Source: Rhizoctonia solani
Lineage: Eukaryota; Basidiomycota; Agaricomycetes; Cantharellales; Ceratobasidiaceae
Direction: 5' to 3'
Length of the DNA stretch: 64,000 bases
Assembly (NCBI RefSeq): GCF_016906535.1
Contig: NC_057381.1
Location: 930,001 to 994,000 of the forward strand
The notes under the pieces were generated by a model. The model worked only from the letters and a program-made list of their open reading frames with translations. It made no database searches and was not told the origin of the DNA. Shown here one piece after another: positions 50,984 through 62,654 of this stretch. Position 1 is the stretch's first letter, and the number at the start of each line of letters is the position of its first letter. Both the position numbers and the translations under genes were made by a program.

Positions 50984-51171
50984 GGCTAGCAAATGTCTGC
51001 ACTAGAATGTATCGATCGGTTAATTATGGGCGTTATATCTCATTGAACCGAGCCGGCAACCCAGAAATCCTATTTCTTACCTGCTACGGTGGCTGTTCTA
51101 ACAGAATTAATTTAGATTCACTTACTCTATTTACATCAGAGACAGATTTAGGAAGAATGCACGAGTCTTAG

Positions 51172-51341
51172 ACGAAAGCCTGCGCTACAAAAAAATCAAA
51201 ACCGCCGGACAAGTATGGATCTCATCACAGCTACATATCGCTATACTCACTCTGTGACGAAAGCCTGCGCTACAAAAAAATCAAAACCGCCGGACAAGTA
51301 TGGATCTCATCACAGCTACATATCGCTATACTCACTCTGTG
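51172..51341. repeat. Perfect 85-bp tandem duplication
   Basis: 51172-51256 and 51257-51341 are identical 85-base units read from the printed sequence. Each contains an ATG (51215 and 51300) and the first coding bases of the next gene; because 85 is not a multiple of three, the two ATGs are in different frames. Confidence 0.95.
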
Positions 51342-52373
51342 AAAAAGAAATTGAGGCAACTGCAAGCTGCTAACAACGGTGATAAAACCGCCGTGGCGCG
51401 GACCCCTCAGATTTGCCTATGGAGTTTCAGGGCCAATTCGCCACCAGAACTTGTGTGTGGTATGACCAACACTCACCTTGTACTCATCTAAAAATTATTC
51501 AGGGCCATGTACAAGCTTACTGGTAACTCGCCCAATCCTACCGACACCAGACCCCTCCCTTCGCGCCCGCACTCAAGGCCCTGCTGTCCTCTCCTTTGGC
51601 GCGCACGAAGCCTGGTACTAAAGTCCAGCCCGATGAACCACTGGCACTTTCACTGGCACTGGATAGGCGTGGATGGTTAGGAAAGCTTCCGGAGCGCAGG
51701 GAACGAAATCTATGGTGGAATTGGTGGCGAGAAGAACCAACAAAAACACTTGTACCGACGGAGATTGAAGTAGTCGAACCAAGCCCAGATAACGCAAGCA
51801 CACTACCTTCCGATAAAGCCAGAGCCACAAACAATTCTGGTACAACTAGCTCAAAAGCATCTCTGCGGCTCAGACAACTAGGACTACCAGTGGCCAAAAC
51901 TCAAGAATTCGACTTGATACATCGTGCTGAAGAATATTCTCAAAGTCACTGTTCCAAAGACGCCTCGCCGTTTCACTGAACGCATCCCAGACACCCAGGA
52001 ACCAGAAGTTGGAACTAGTTTGGCCGTTCCTCCGCAATCAAGATTCATGCGCCGAAGATATCGCGAATTGCTGAGCAAAATGCCACTTCTGTCGTTCAAT
52101 TCTGCACCATCTTCGCGAGTACCACCTACAGGTAGCTCTGATTTACGGCCTCAGGGCCGGAGCACCCCACCCGTGCCCCCTGTATCTCCCGGAAGGTTTA
52201 GTGTATCTATATCTCCACTCGCCACCACCCTTGGGCCTCGCAACCGGACGACTTACTCTCTCATGACTCAAGAAGACCGCCAGTGGATAGAACGTGCTCG
52301 CGAATCAAAAGGGCGCCCGGAACCCAAATCAGGAGTACCGCGTCCACTAAAACGTAGGAAATTTTGTTGCTAA
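51300..52373 (+). CDS. Basic hypothetical protein, unrecognised
   Basis: The ATG in the second repeat unit opens MDLITATYRYTHSVKKKLRQ, then an intron (GTGTGT donor near 51454, AG near 51502). The main exon has LPERRERNLWWNWWREEPTK, a Trp/Arg motif, and a Ser/Thr-rich stretch ending RLRQLGLPVAKTQEFDL. A one-base frame shift near 51920-51935 leads into VPKTPRRFTERIPD, RRRYRELLSKMPLL and a Pro/Ser-rich end with RPLKRRKFCC. No usable intron explains the shift, so a consensus indel is likely. Arg-rich with a short Trp motif; perhaps a mitochondrial or nucleolar protein, but I do not recognise the family. Confidence 0.5.
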
Positions 52374-52595
52374 CCCAATGAAGAGTTGACCATTACCCAT
52401 GTACCAGTACTCTATCACCCAAATTACCAAGTTCTAAACAAAGTATTTCTATGTGCTCGGCATTATTCGGTGGTCCGTATTCCTATCCCAACCAACGCCT
52501 ACGGACCCATACTATGAAAATCCTTGGGCCTGGCCTCCACGAGATGCGTTGAAGACGAGGTGTACCAGATTCCCGACACTGAAGCCATGCTCTAG

Positions 52596-53854
52596 CTACC
52601 CCTCCTGCCTTTCTGAAGTATCTGCAGGTTGTGCAATAGACCCCTCTCTCAGCGATAGGATATTGATCTCGGATGTGGCTGATTCAATTTGACCGAGCGA
52701 ATCCCTCGTGAACGATACCGCTGGATATCTGGATGGCTTCTCCGTTGGCCTGGTCGCTCGTGCGACAATGGTGATAGACTCGAGGTTCGGTAAGTTGGGC
52801 AGCTTTTCGGGCAAGGGAGTCTTCCCCAATTCGTATCCCTGATCCATGCTGCATTAAATTACTATTCAAAGCACGGGCAGTAAACTGCTTACCTCTATAG
52901 TCAATGGACCACATCGGGAAGGTACGTTCCAGCTAATGAGATGACATCCTCTACCAAGGTTTTAGAGACATATGCGAATTCGGAAATTCCGCATCCAAAA
53001 GGCTTGTCTCCTTGGCTTGATATGTCTCTGCTTCCCGCCAATGCCTCATGAATACCTGATAGCTCTTCATCGGCGCTCCCATACCCCCAACTCCACACTC
53101 TGACTTTATCCAATTTACTCGCACATACTCCCATGCTTTTCAACATACTTGCCGGCCCTGAGAAACTGTTCGCAACCGGAAGTAACCCTGGGGTAAATTG
53201 TTTCAGAACTCGGGCGCCTCGGGGCGATAAAGGATCGAGCAAGTCCAACCAGGAGCGGTTTTCAAAGCTGCTGATTCCCACGCATCCTTCGTCCCTATCA
53301 CTTGGACGATGACGTGCCAAAAACCTCTCTAATGCGTCTGCGTTCTCTACCCCATCGATGTGAACCGTATGCAAGAATTTGTGGGTTCCAATGCGGTCAA
53401 GGGTCCATGTTGGGTGCGTGTGACGATACAGGAAACCCCATGCTAGGTCCAACATAGCGAGGTGCGGCAAAGCAGCAATAGCCCTGGATAGTAATCTAAA
53501 AAATGTGGCCGTTGGACGTGGCGTGTGATCGACGGTCTTGCGACGAGCATTGAGTGGAACGGGAGGATATTCCGTGTGTAGTGCCCGAGGCCGAAATGTA
53601 AGGCTTTGGACATGCACGCCTGGATGCTCTCGCAAAGTGCCGGTGGTTTTACGAGCATGAAATGTGATGGTTCGACAAAATCGTACGGCCTGTTTGAGTG
53701 AAACAAGCTTTACAGTTGTATACAATGCACGTGTTGCCTCGAAACGAAGGTAGGAACTGGCGCATGCAAAGGCTGCAAGATCGACTGGGTCGGTAACATA
53801 TATGAGAATGTCTGAAATCAGCTCGGGGGGAACATCAGTGAGTCGTGCCAACAT
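52596..53854 (-). CDS. F-box-like protein
   Basis: The N-terminus MLARLTDVPPELISDILIYV followed by LAAFACASSYLRFEATRALY is F-box-like (Pro-Pro-Glu-Leu start, helical continuation), the substrate-receptor part of SCF ubiquitin ligases. The body has leucine-rich pieces such as LPHLAMLDLAWGFL and, in a second exon, LPNLPNLESITIVAR. The first exon frame ends near 52901; an intron near 52889-52846 leads to the second exon ending near 52596. The frame join is not clean. No transmembrane segment. Substrate unknown. Confidence 0.65.
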
Positions 53855-54513
53855 TGTTAGCTTTCACAAAGGCAACGAGTGAATATGGCTGAGCGGATCG
53901 ACGAAACTCAGGTGCACACAAACGAACTATGAGGTATGGTGGTGATTGACTGAGCTGGCACTTTTCATTCTGTTATGAATATTCTTGTTGAAACCGAGAT
54001 GAGATTGAATCCTGTCTCAGATGATTGCGTCAAATGAACAAAGCAGGGTCGTGTGACGCTGTGTGATAAGTATGATCCCCCAAGAGATAAGTTAGACTAA
54101 CAAATCATACTTAGCACGTGGCAGCTGAACATGTTTAAAAACATCCTACAGCAGAACCATTCTGGTGTTCAATACAATCCATTGACTGCATGGATTACGT
54201 TCAAAACACGTCCTGGCCTCGAAATACCACGTCGCACGAGCGGAATGAAGCGTGGAAGAGAAGGTTGTATGACAAATATCGCGGAGATCCTGAACAGAAA
54301 CATTCCCCCTGGGCTGAGTTTAGGTCTTATTAATTGAAGCAAGAATTCCCACTCCCCTTCTTTGATTTGTAAATGATAATAATAGTTCCACACAATAGGC
54401 TTACTGGTGCTGTATAGTAATACATAGCACCAAACTCATAAAAACCATGCATGATTACATATTCATGCTGCGTGTACAGGAACAGTGATTTAGCATATTT
54501 ACAAGCAACAAGC
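53855..54513. other. Intergenic, no supported gene
   Basis: A 68-codon frame at 54131 has no recognisable features and lies between two minus-strand genes; I do not call it. Confidence 0.5.
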
Positions 54514-55672
54514 CTATTTCAAGAATTTAGAAGCCTATTGCAGCTTGTCAATGATAGGCCCTTACGCTATAATCAAGATGGAGGTGAACTCACCAGATTG
54601 AGGAGGGAACCAAAGTCGTTGCCACCAGCGTTGGTGGCACCCGGGCCTGTCTTGGACTAATAGAGTATTCATAATTTAGTTTATGAGAATCTATTACAGC
54701 ACGCTCATACCTGAACAAGTAGTTTCATAACCGTCATTGCAGCCGAATTTACAGCGTCTTGCTTCTGGCCAGTCTTGCTTTCCTGACTTTCAAAAAGTTT
54801 ACTGGCCTCTGACATTGCCATGCCGATAAGCTGGGATCGACTATCTCCCCCACCAGAACCGGTCGGGCCCGAGCCCGAAGTAAAGTTTTTCAAAACCTAC
54901 CAACTAAATGAGTATCCAAACCAGCTTGGGGGCTCATATTACTTACTTGCATTGCAGCGGCAGCTCCCAGCGATCCAGCATCGAGGCTACTGGCTTTTCC
55001 TTTCTCGTACGCTTCTGCATGAGCGTTCTGAACGTGTTGTTCGTTGATCGGCTCAGTATGCTGGGCCTAACGTCCGGGTTACGACATATACTACACGTTA
55101 GGGCTCATACTCGCCATGTAGTGTTGAAACCTACCTGGTTTTGATTAAGGAACCCAAGTGCAGTGCTAAACAATGAAGTGTCTCCAGTACCTCCTGAATG
55201 TTGTGTTGCATTTTGAACAGCCGCCTGCTGATCGACTGATCCACAAGCGTACGTCAAATAAACGCCAATTTAATGTTATTGGGTCATTGTTTCTTACTTG
55301 AGGGACCAAGTTGAGGTCCACCGTAACCTCCGCTACTTGGCTGGTTGTGTCCGTATTCACCTTGCGTTGGATTGCCTGTAACAAAACCATTGAATAAACT
55401 ACTAGCCAATCATTAAATTGGTTTTGAAGACTTGCCTCCGTAGCCTCCTTGAGGAGCAATACCTTGTTGCGTCTGACCTGAAGAAAGCGTACTTAATATT
55501 CTTCACTGATGTTTATGAGATTGGTTCACAACCTTGCCCGCCATGCTGGGCTTTTTGAGATTCGCTATAGGCCTCGTAGCCTTGTTTGGCAAGGTTGATA
55601 AAGTTATCCTGTGAGACGTGATATTCAAGTTAGGGGCTGAAAAGATATATAGGTTTCAATAATGTTCACCAT
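54514..55672 (-). CDS. Beta-flanking-type protein (mating-locus marker)
   Basis: A small Gly/Gln/Ala-rich protein of the kind annotated as beta-flanking protein beside basidiomycete A mating-type loci; its function is unknown. The first exon is only the ATG (55672-55670). A 65-base-class intron follows, then DNFINLAKQGYEAYSESQKA. Gly/Tyr-rich exons (QQGIAPQGGYGG, SSGGYGGPQLGPS) follow, then VDQQAAVQNATQHSGG, NAHAEAYEKGKASSLDAGSL, the conserved QLIGMAMSEASKLFESQ, and NSAAMTVMKLLVQ|SKTG. It ends ASKFLK and a TAG at 54514. One intron has a GC donor (GCAAGT near 55436). Introns split it into at least eight coding exons. I recall the family from memory rather than from a search. Confidence 0.75.
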
Positions 55673-56013
55673 GGTACGATCGCTGAAGATCGAGTATCGA
55701 TATAGATCGACCGAGACCGCAGCCTGACTTATATACTTCGGCTTGCCTCCGATGTCAGTCATCATCACGTGACTAACGTAATCGCATACATCCACAGCTA
55801 TTTGTATTTAGATATGGATATGGCTAAGACAGCAACTCCAAACGAAAATTGGTACATCGTAAACATAAGAAGGCCTAAGCGAGAGGAGCCACGCGAAACT
55901 ATTTATATGTTAGGGAGAGAAAGGAGTTAATAATTACAATGTTAGACTAGCAGTACATTGTGGCTCAGTATGTGATGGATGGCGATGTACGAAACGAGTG
56001 ATATGCGACGAGG
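55673..56013. other. Spacer, 5' region of beta-flanking-type gene
   Basis: No gene recognised. Confidence 0.5.
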
Positions 56014-57177
56014 CTAATCAGAAGGTGAATGCAACTTTGGGCCCTTCATATTCAGTTCGATACCGGGTGGAGCATTGAGAGTCGTTTCGGATGCATTGCC
56101 TTGGACGCATTTCGCTTCTCGGTCTTCTATAGAAACAATCACATTGACAACAGGCATTTCGTGCCCTATTGTGCCATTTTTGACAAGTTTCTCTGCCTTT
56201 CGTACAGCAACAGGCTTGAAGATACGGCTATATGGATCCATGACAATCGAATCTTCAGGCTTTATTCCCCTCTCGCCGAGAGCTAAGAAGGCTGCATCTT
56301 CCCTTTTTACGGTCTCCTGGGGATTGATGGGATAATATTTAGGTATAGGCGTATTCCATAGATCGATTGGAGCTGTAGGGCGCCTTGCTAATGCCGCCCT
56401 ATGCCACAAGCGGAATATGATGTGCCACATGAAGTGAAAAATGACTTTGCAGTGGTAAACCTCAGCAATTGTGGGCTGAAAATAATTTATGACTTACACA
56501 TAATGAGTGATATCACGGATGTGACAAGAACTGCCGTCCAGTTTGAGCAAACCCTTCTCCCGGAAGTTACCAATCCCTCGTAAACCCCAAATGATGTTTT
56601 ATCTAGTGAACAAACTTCTGCCTGGGGTGCAGATATGCCTGCGAGAACAACAGAAGCTTATCATCAAAGAGTATGAGCTAGCGAGTAAGATTGAATTCTT
56701 TTCGCCAGCTCACCTAGCTCTAGACCGGCAGCCAAACCCACCCACCCAAACTCTACATAAGCTGGGGTGTGGATGGCGAAGTGCCAATCGATGATTAGGG
56801 ACATCAAAGTGGTCAATGCGCAAGTTATAGCGTTGAGTATAATCATAGCAATTGAAAATTGATGGGGTTCTGTTGGGGGTACCAGTCAGCGTGTACCTCG
56901 ACACATAGCCACGCAGTTGGGCTTAGCGCAGAAATATAGCACCTACTGATGTATGCATCACTGGTAATGGGTGAGATGCTGTACTCGGTTTCGGAAACTT
57001 GATGGACGAAGGAGGATTGTGTATACATTGCGGCAACTAGGGCACTCAAGGCGGCTATCACTATGAGGAGATATTAGATTGTATGCACATGGCAACTCAA
57101 CCATGCCAGTGCGGAATAGAATACTCGCATAGTACACCGTGTCGGTAACCAGTTCGTTTCAAGTGATCACCAGCCAT
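56014..57177 (-). CDS. Multi-pass membrane protein, unrecognised
   Basis: The ATG at 57177 opens MAGDHLKRTGYRH. After an intron (GTGTAC donor) comes a hydrophobic helix VIAALSALVAAMYTQ, then FVHQVSETEYSISPITSDAY. A later exon has IILNAITCALTTLMSLIIDW as a second membrane segment and HFAIHTPAYVEFG. The last exon starts WHIIFRLWHRAALARRP and has a Pro-rich cytosolic-type tail ending GPKLHSPSD at 56014. At least two to four transmembrane helices are likely. No family motif recognised. Confidence 0.6.
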
Positions 57178-57683
57178 CGTTGTATTATTCGGTTGATATA
57201 GAAAGTGGGACGAGAGGGGACGGATACCTATGGGGGTTATTCAGACTTAATTCCACGCGCTTGCAGGGTTATATAGAGCTTTATTCCTACTGTTTTCAGA
57301 AAATGTGATTCACTTGTTAGCCGATGATTGCGTTTCTGAGGGAGTCCGTTACCCCCTTCCAGTCTGGGAACGAACAAGGGAAGACTGTGTCCCCAGAGTG
57401 GCACATTCGGCCACAAGAACATGACCAACCCTTTCTGGGGCTAACATCAAATAGACGTGCCAGGGTCCTGGAGGCTGTACGAGAAGAACATGACCAGCTC
57501 GCCAGTGGCCACACTTATTAAGGGACCAAACCTTGGGTGAGCGGCTTGCTACGATGCGTACACGTTCCATGAAACAGTTCCCGCTTACCCGCGCCGATCG
57601 AGAAAGGATCTGAGAGGTCACGTGCTATTTGGTACCACAGCCACAGGGCGAGACCGAGACACGTCCCTCGGTCTACAACCAAA
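57178..57683. other. Divergent spacer before coatomer epsilon
   Basis: No gene recognised; contains the 5' regions of the minus-strand membrane protein and plus-strand coatomer gene. Confidence 0.5.
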
Positions 57684-58748
57684 ATGGATAGTGATTCCCT
57701 TTTCCATCTCAAGAATCAGTTTTCTTAGGTGCCTATAGTGCATTGACGGCAAATCCACTTCCGGACGAAAACTCCCCCGACTACTTGCAAACACTCTTGT
57801 ATACTGCTCGGTCACACATCGCACTGGGAGATACAGCATCTGCTCTTGCCATCCTTCCAGAAACCGACTCTGAACCCAGCGTTAAAGCTGTTCGTGCTTT
57901 AGCTCACTACTTACAAGGACAGGACTCGGCCACTGCTTTGGAGGAACTGCGTGATGCGAGCCTAGAGGTTGAAGGGGAGGAGGGGCCCTTGAATGGGGTT
58001 GTGAAAGTCGTTGCTGCTACAGCTTTCTTGCGCGAAGGAGAGGTCGAAGAAGCATTGACCACGCTCGGTGCTGGAACTGGCACTAAGGACATTGAATGGT
58101 ATGTATTACATCTATTTTCCTTGCATTTCTCGTAGCGAATTATAGTATACACAGTGCTGCTTTGACGGTACAAGCATATCTGTCTATCAATCAAATACAC
58201 CTTGCCAAAAAGGAGTATGAATTGGCGAAAAAACACGCGGATGACACTTTATTAATCCAGCTAGTCGAAGCAGCTCTAGGGTTAGCAACCGTGAGTATCA
58301 AGGAGAGTTTATGCGTGTTCGGCCTTTGATTGTGCCTCACAGGGTGGCACTGGTGTAACGCAAGCATCTTATATTTACACTGAGCAATCGCTGCTCCTAT
58401 CTTCTTCATCTAATCCTTCGATTATCGCTGCCAAAGGCATTGCCCATCTATTGAAGGGACAGTTACCTGAAGCAGAAGCAGATTTTGCAGAAGCGGAACG
58501 TGTAGGGAAGAGTGCCGACGCTGCAGTGGGACGTGTGGTTGTAACCGAGTTAAGTGGAAAACCAGGGGCCGGAGAGGAGCAATTTAAGTGAGCTTAGTCC
58601 TCTTGATTTGTCTCGCGCATATCTGACTCCTCCTTTTAGTGATTTAACGCAGAGCTACCCAGATCATCCATACGTTAAGGACGTGTTAGCCAAGTCGGAG
58701 TTGTTTGACGAGATCGCAGCCAAATTTACGGTTTCAACTGCAGCTTGA
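57684..58748 (+). CDS. COPE: Coatomer subunit epsilon
   Basis: Component of the COPI vesicle coat acting in Golgi-to-ER transport; an all-helical TPR-like protein. It starts MDSDSLFHLKNQF. One missing T near 57720 breaks the frame before LGAYSALTANPL. It continues with LLYTARSHIALGDTASALAI, VRALAHYLQGQDSATALEEL and, after introns, VQAYLSINQIHLAKKEYELA, IAHLLKGQLPEAEADFAEAE and the C-terminal SYPDHPYVKDVLAKSELFDE. The last intron (GTGAGC donor near 58589, TTTTAG acceptor near 58640) joins EEQF to NDLTQSYPDHP. Ends at 58748 near the usual family length. Confidence 0.92.
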
Positions 58749-59826
58749 GTAGTTTAAAACCATTGCTCAGTACTGCACTGTATGCAAAGCTACTACCGCA
58801 ATCTATAACTTTAAACTATGACCCACACGCTGCCTTCTCAAAGCTTGTTTTTAATGGGCCAGATCTAGGGTGACGGGCTTGTTACACGTAGTTAGTGTTA
58901 ATATGCTGCGTGAGGCATAGAGAGATAGAAACACAGGGGCTAGTATAAGATTATAGGGGACCTTTTTTGTTGTGCTCGTTCAGAACGATGATTTACAGCA
59001 TGCCGAAGCGGGTGTATCATTCGGAGGCTGATGCTCACGTTTCAGCAGATCTCATCGTACTGTGGAGATCGATGGAATTGTCTCATTGATATCTTAGTTT
59101 GGCTGTCGATAAGCTATCCGTAACACCAACTGTCGAAGCTAAATTCTCAGACAACGAGACTAACGCTATAATTACGTAGATAAAAGTAAACCCCTGGGGA
59201 CTGACTCGGAGTGGCACATGAGCCACACGAGGCATTTGGAGCTCCGCTAACTTGAATTTTTAGTTTGTGAGACGTTGTTATTTTTGCTGAGAGTATTTAA
59301 TTTTTTCGGGTGTTGTGTGGGAGGTATAGTATAACTGAACTGTGCGGGGAACATTGGTACTATTTTATTAACTAGCTCTGGGCTATATCACATCTTGTTA
59401 CTAGTTTCATCATCGTATCGCCAACCATTCTGGTGCCTCACGTTGAATCTATTGGCCCCTTTCTGGGGATACATTCAAGTTCAGTTATCCAAGATAACGA
59501 TCAAGTATGGCAGTTGCGGATACCCCAGTCCGGTTAGCTGCTATTCCTTGTTCGTGTATAACGCGTGTAACTCAGAGTTGAAATATTTCATTTTCGGGAC
59601 TCTGATGGATAAATGGCTCCCTGGTTTGCCGTATCACACTTTATCTTTCTGGGCCATAGTTCATCACCGTGGGCCTCACAGGCGAAGTCAACAGAAACAC
59701 GAGAAATAAGTAATATATATATTTGGGCTAAATGCGAACGCAAGCCGCGTGACATCGCGGTTGTAGCTCAATCCGCGATACCAATAATAGTAACTATATG
59801 GACAAAGGCACGCAGTTTTCCATGTC
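58749..59826. other. Intergenic, convergent 3' region
   Basis: No supported gene. It lies between convergent coatomer epsilon and the FAM32A-like gene. Confidence 0.5.
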
Positions 59827-60436
59827 TTATCCTGGTCCGACCTAAATAAACAGGTTAAATCAATAAACTCCGAGTTAAACAGGTAACCTGCCTTAGGGAT
59901 GTCATGGTGTTCGCTGAGAGATTCAAGCTTAGCATTGAACTCATGAACTCTGTCTTTGTGTGTCTTAGACGCAAGTTTGGCAACACGTTCCAATCGCTAA
60001 AAACGGATTAATTAAATTCACTTTTCAAAAGGTATGATTACTAGCTACCCGTTTTCGCTGAGTCTCTTCGAACCGAATTTCCGCGGCAGTCTTTTTCGAA
60101 CTTGAAGCATTACCCGAAGAAGTACCAGCCGGAGATTCGTGTCTACTACCAGAAGGGACAGGGGAATTATCCTTGGTTTGCGTTTCAACGGGTTTTGCTT
60201 TGGCGACTGGGTCTTCCCCAAGAATAGCTTTTTTCGAAGAGGTTTGGGACGAGGATTTATGTTTTTTCCTACGAAGATATAGTTTGCTAAATAGATACAA
60301 TTTCTATCATTTATATGCTTACTTCTTCTCCCCTCCACCTTTCAACTTGAGGGAGCCACCGGGGCGAAAATCGTAGGCGTCGCTCTAAGTGCAAGTTTTA
60401 GTAGTAGAGTCAAAAAATTGCTATGAATAGTACCAT
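59827..60436 (-). CDS. FAM32A-like nuclear protein
   Basis: Homologue of human FAM32A, a small spliceosome-associated factor. The first exon is only the ATG (60436-60434). The second begins SDAYDFRPGGSLKLKGGGEK, the conserved FAM32A start. A Lys/Ser-rich linker with KKHKSSSQTSSKKA follows, then AAEIRFEETQRKR, LERVAKLASKTHKDRVHEFN and KLESLSEHHDIPK. After an intron with a GC donor (GCAGGT near 59894) it ends VGPG and TAA at 59827. These C-terminal residues match the family signature. About 130 residues. Confidence 0.88.
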
Positions 60437-60862
60437 TTTGAGCGGACACCCAGCACGTTCTCAAATAAGAACACAATGTTGGTGCGGGATCCGATGAATG
60501 TGGTGGTGGTGAGGATTGTGTGGGGATTGATGTGTCACTGTCTTTGACACGTGATCTTGCCCATAAGCGCTCAGCAACTGGATACTACGTTTGCAAGCGT
60601 ATTCTTGACCATTCGGATCGCTAAGGCCCGGTTTTCGACAAGGGAAAGCTGTCGCACGACAGGAGCTCTAACTGTAGAGTAGTTTCAATACAGTCAGCTT
60701 AGTCCTTTATATTTAGGTGAGCATTTTATGCTACCCCGAGATTACATTCGCGTGAACGTTCGCATTGCAGACCTAGACGTTAGAAAATTAGGCTTGATCA
60801 ACTTTGTGGGACTGAAAACCGCGCTCAACATAGCTACTAGACTGTCTTGGTAGCTTGTGGCA

Positions 60863-62359
60863 ATGGCGTTCCTTAGCAGCCCATTCACTCTCATCCAACA
60901 AACACCTCCAACTACCAAAATATTCACCATATGCACCGTTGTATTTTCCTTAGGGTACATACTAGGAAGCTTCTACTCTCCCCCTGTTGGTGGTATGAAT
61001 ATTACACGCGAACTCATTGCATATTAACCAACATCCATTCATGACCAGAACGATCCCTGATGAACTGGGTTGGTCCAGAACACTTTCCCTATCTGGTGGT
61101 GATCCCTGGCTCTGTGCTATGGTACCCTTGGACACTTTTAACTTCCATGTTTGTCGAAACGCATATCATAGAGGCTGGTATTTCCCAATTGCTACAGACC
61201 TTATACTGATAAATTCTGTGAATAGTTGATCCTGAGCTTGCTTGTTGTTCCTCCATCACTACGGTATCTAGAAAGACTATGGGGGTCTATCGAGACAGCT
61301 AAATTCATATTCGTGACGGTTGTCGCGTCTAATGTCATTGCTGTTGGGCTCTCATGGATAGAGTACGTTGTTATTGGGAAGCCAGAACTGTTCCTGTAAG
61401 TGATTGATTGCCTTTGTGTAATCCCCATCTAATCCGATGGTAAGCTTTGGAATGATATATCGTGGCCAGTCTGCATTACAGTGTGGAATCCTGGTTGCCT
61501 TTACTCAATTAATCCCGGAGCACCAAGTACAGTTATTTGGTGTAATAAAAGTGCGCGTAAAGGTAGGCAGCAACCCAGCTTTTCTGTGTTACCGTTCTAA
61601 CGGTATTGCCTAGACACTCCCGATGGCATACGTGACCTACTCTAATATAATGTGCATCATCGGATATCAAGCTCCTTTTATTCTTATTCAGTTTGGATGG
61701 CGTAAGTAATCTCTATACTATACATGTAGTATATTTAACATAGGTACAGTCGTATCATGGGTTTGGTTACGCTTCTACAAGCGAACGGTCTTGGAGGGAT
61801 CGTTGGGTGGCGTGACCACTCATGGAGACCGTAGTGAAACCTTTGCGTTTGTGAATTGGTTCCCGCCAATTGCTCAGTAAGAATATTTTAAGTCTGTCCA
61901 TACGCTTCACGATGCTGATATTGGCTAATAGCAAACCGGTATCAATACTATCAACTTTTGTGTACACATACGCCGTGCGCTTCAACCTGGTGCACCCATC
62001 TGGTTCTTCCGTTCCCGACGGAAACAACGTCGAGCTTGGTAACGGAGGATATGCACCTCTACCCGGTGGTGCACGGGCTGAAGCAGAACGAAGGCGGTAT
62101 GTGGTTCGCCTTTGTGACCCATAGATTGGTTCTGACGCATCTCACTTGGCACAGTGCAATGGCCCTGAAAGCCCTCGACCAGCGAATGGCCGCAGTATCG
62201 AATTCACAGCCTGCGACCCAAACATCGATATCTTCTGAAACGCCCGTAATCCCGAAAGCGAACCATGGACATGCTTCGTCCTCGTCTCGCAAACTCTCAG
62301 TCACTTCGATTCCTACTGATTCCAAAGTACACAAGTCGGATGAGGATTCAACAAGATAG
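60863..62359 (+). CDS. TMEM115/DUF1751 rhomboid-like Golgi membrane protein
   Basis: Multi-pass membrane protein of the TMEM115 family, related in fold to rhomboids and located in the Golgi of animals. It starts MAFLSSPFTLIQQTPPTTKI with a first membrane helix TICTVVFSLGYILGSFY. Further pieces are VVPPSLRYLERLWGS, TAKFIFVTVVASNVIAVGLS, YRGQSALQCGILVAFTQLIP, YSNIMCIIGYQAPFILIQFG and VSWVWLRFYKRT. The cytosolic tail contains ALKALDQRMAA and a Ser/Thr-rich end. Many short introns separate these exons. The PPSLRYLE..WGS..T.KF pattern is diagnostic of the family. Ends at TAG 62359. Confidence 0.85.
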
Positions 62360-62654
62360 TGTAAGCTATGTAGGCAATTTATTTCTTATAGGGAAACCCC
62401 TTGATTGTGTTATGCTGTTGCGTGCTGTGCAATTTGTACTGCGATATAATAGGATTTATTCGGCAAGCCCTCCCATAATCATAGTAGAAACGTAATTTAC
62501 AAAAGAAAAAGAAAGCAGTCGTGGATCGCTCCTGGAGCAGCTACACGACACGATGTGGGGAATGTAACATCTAGATGCTAATTAGCGCCATCTTTGCGCA
62601 AGTAGGATACAAATCTGTAAAAAGAAATAGAAAATATTCACGGAATATCGCTCT
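62360..62654. other. Convergent 3' spacer
   Basis: No gene recognised between the convergent TMEM115-like and nuclear protein genes. Confidence 0.5.

Noticed and set aside
54131..54337. 68-codon plus-strand frame
   Set aside because: No conserved motif, no signal peptide, no splice evidence; likely chance.
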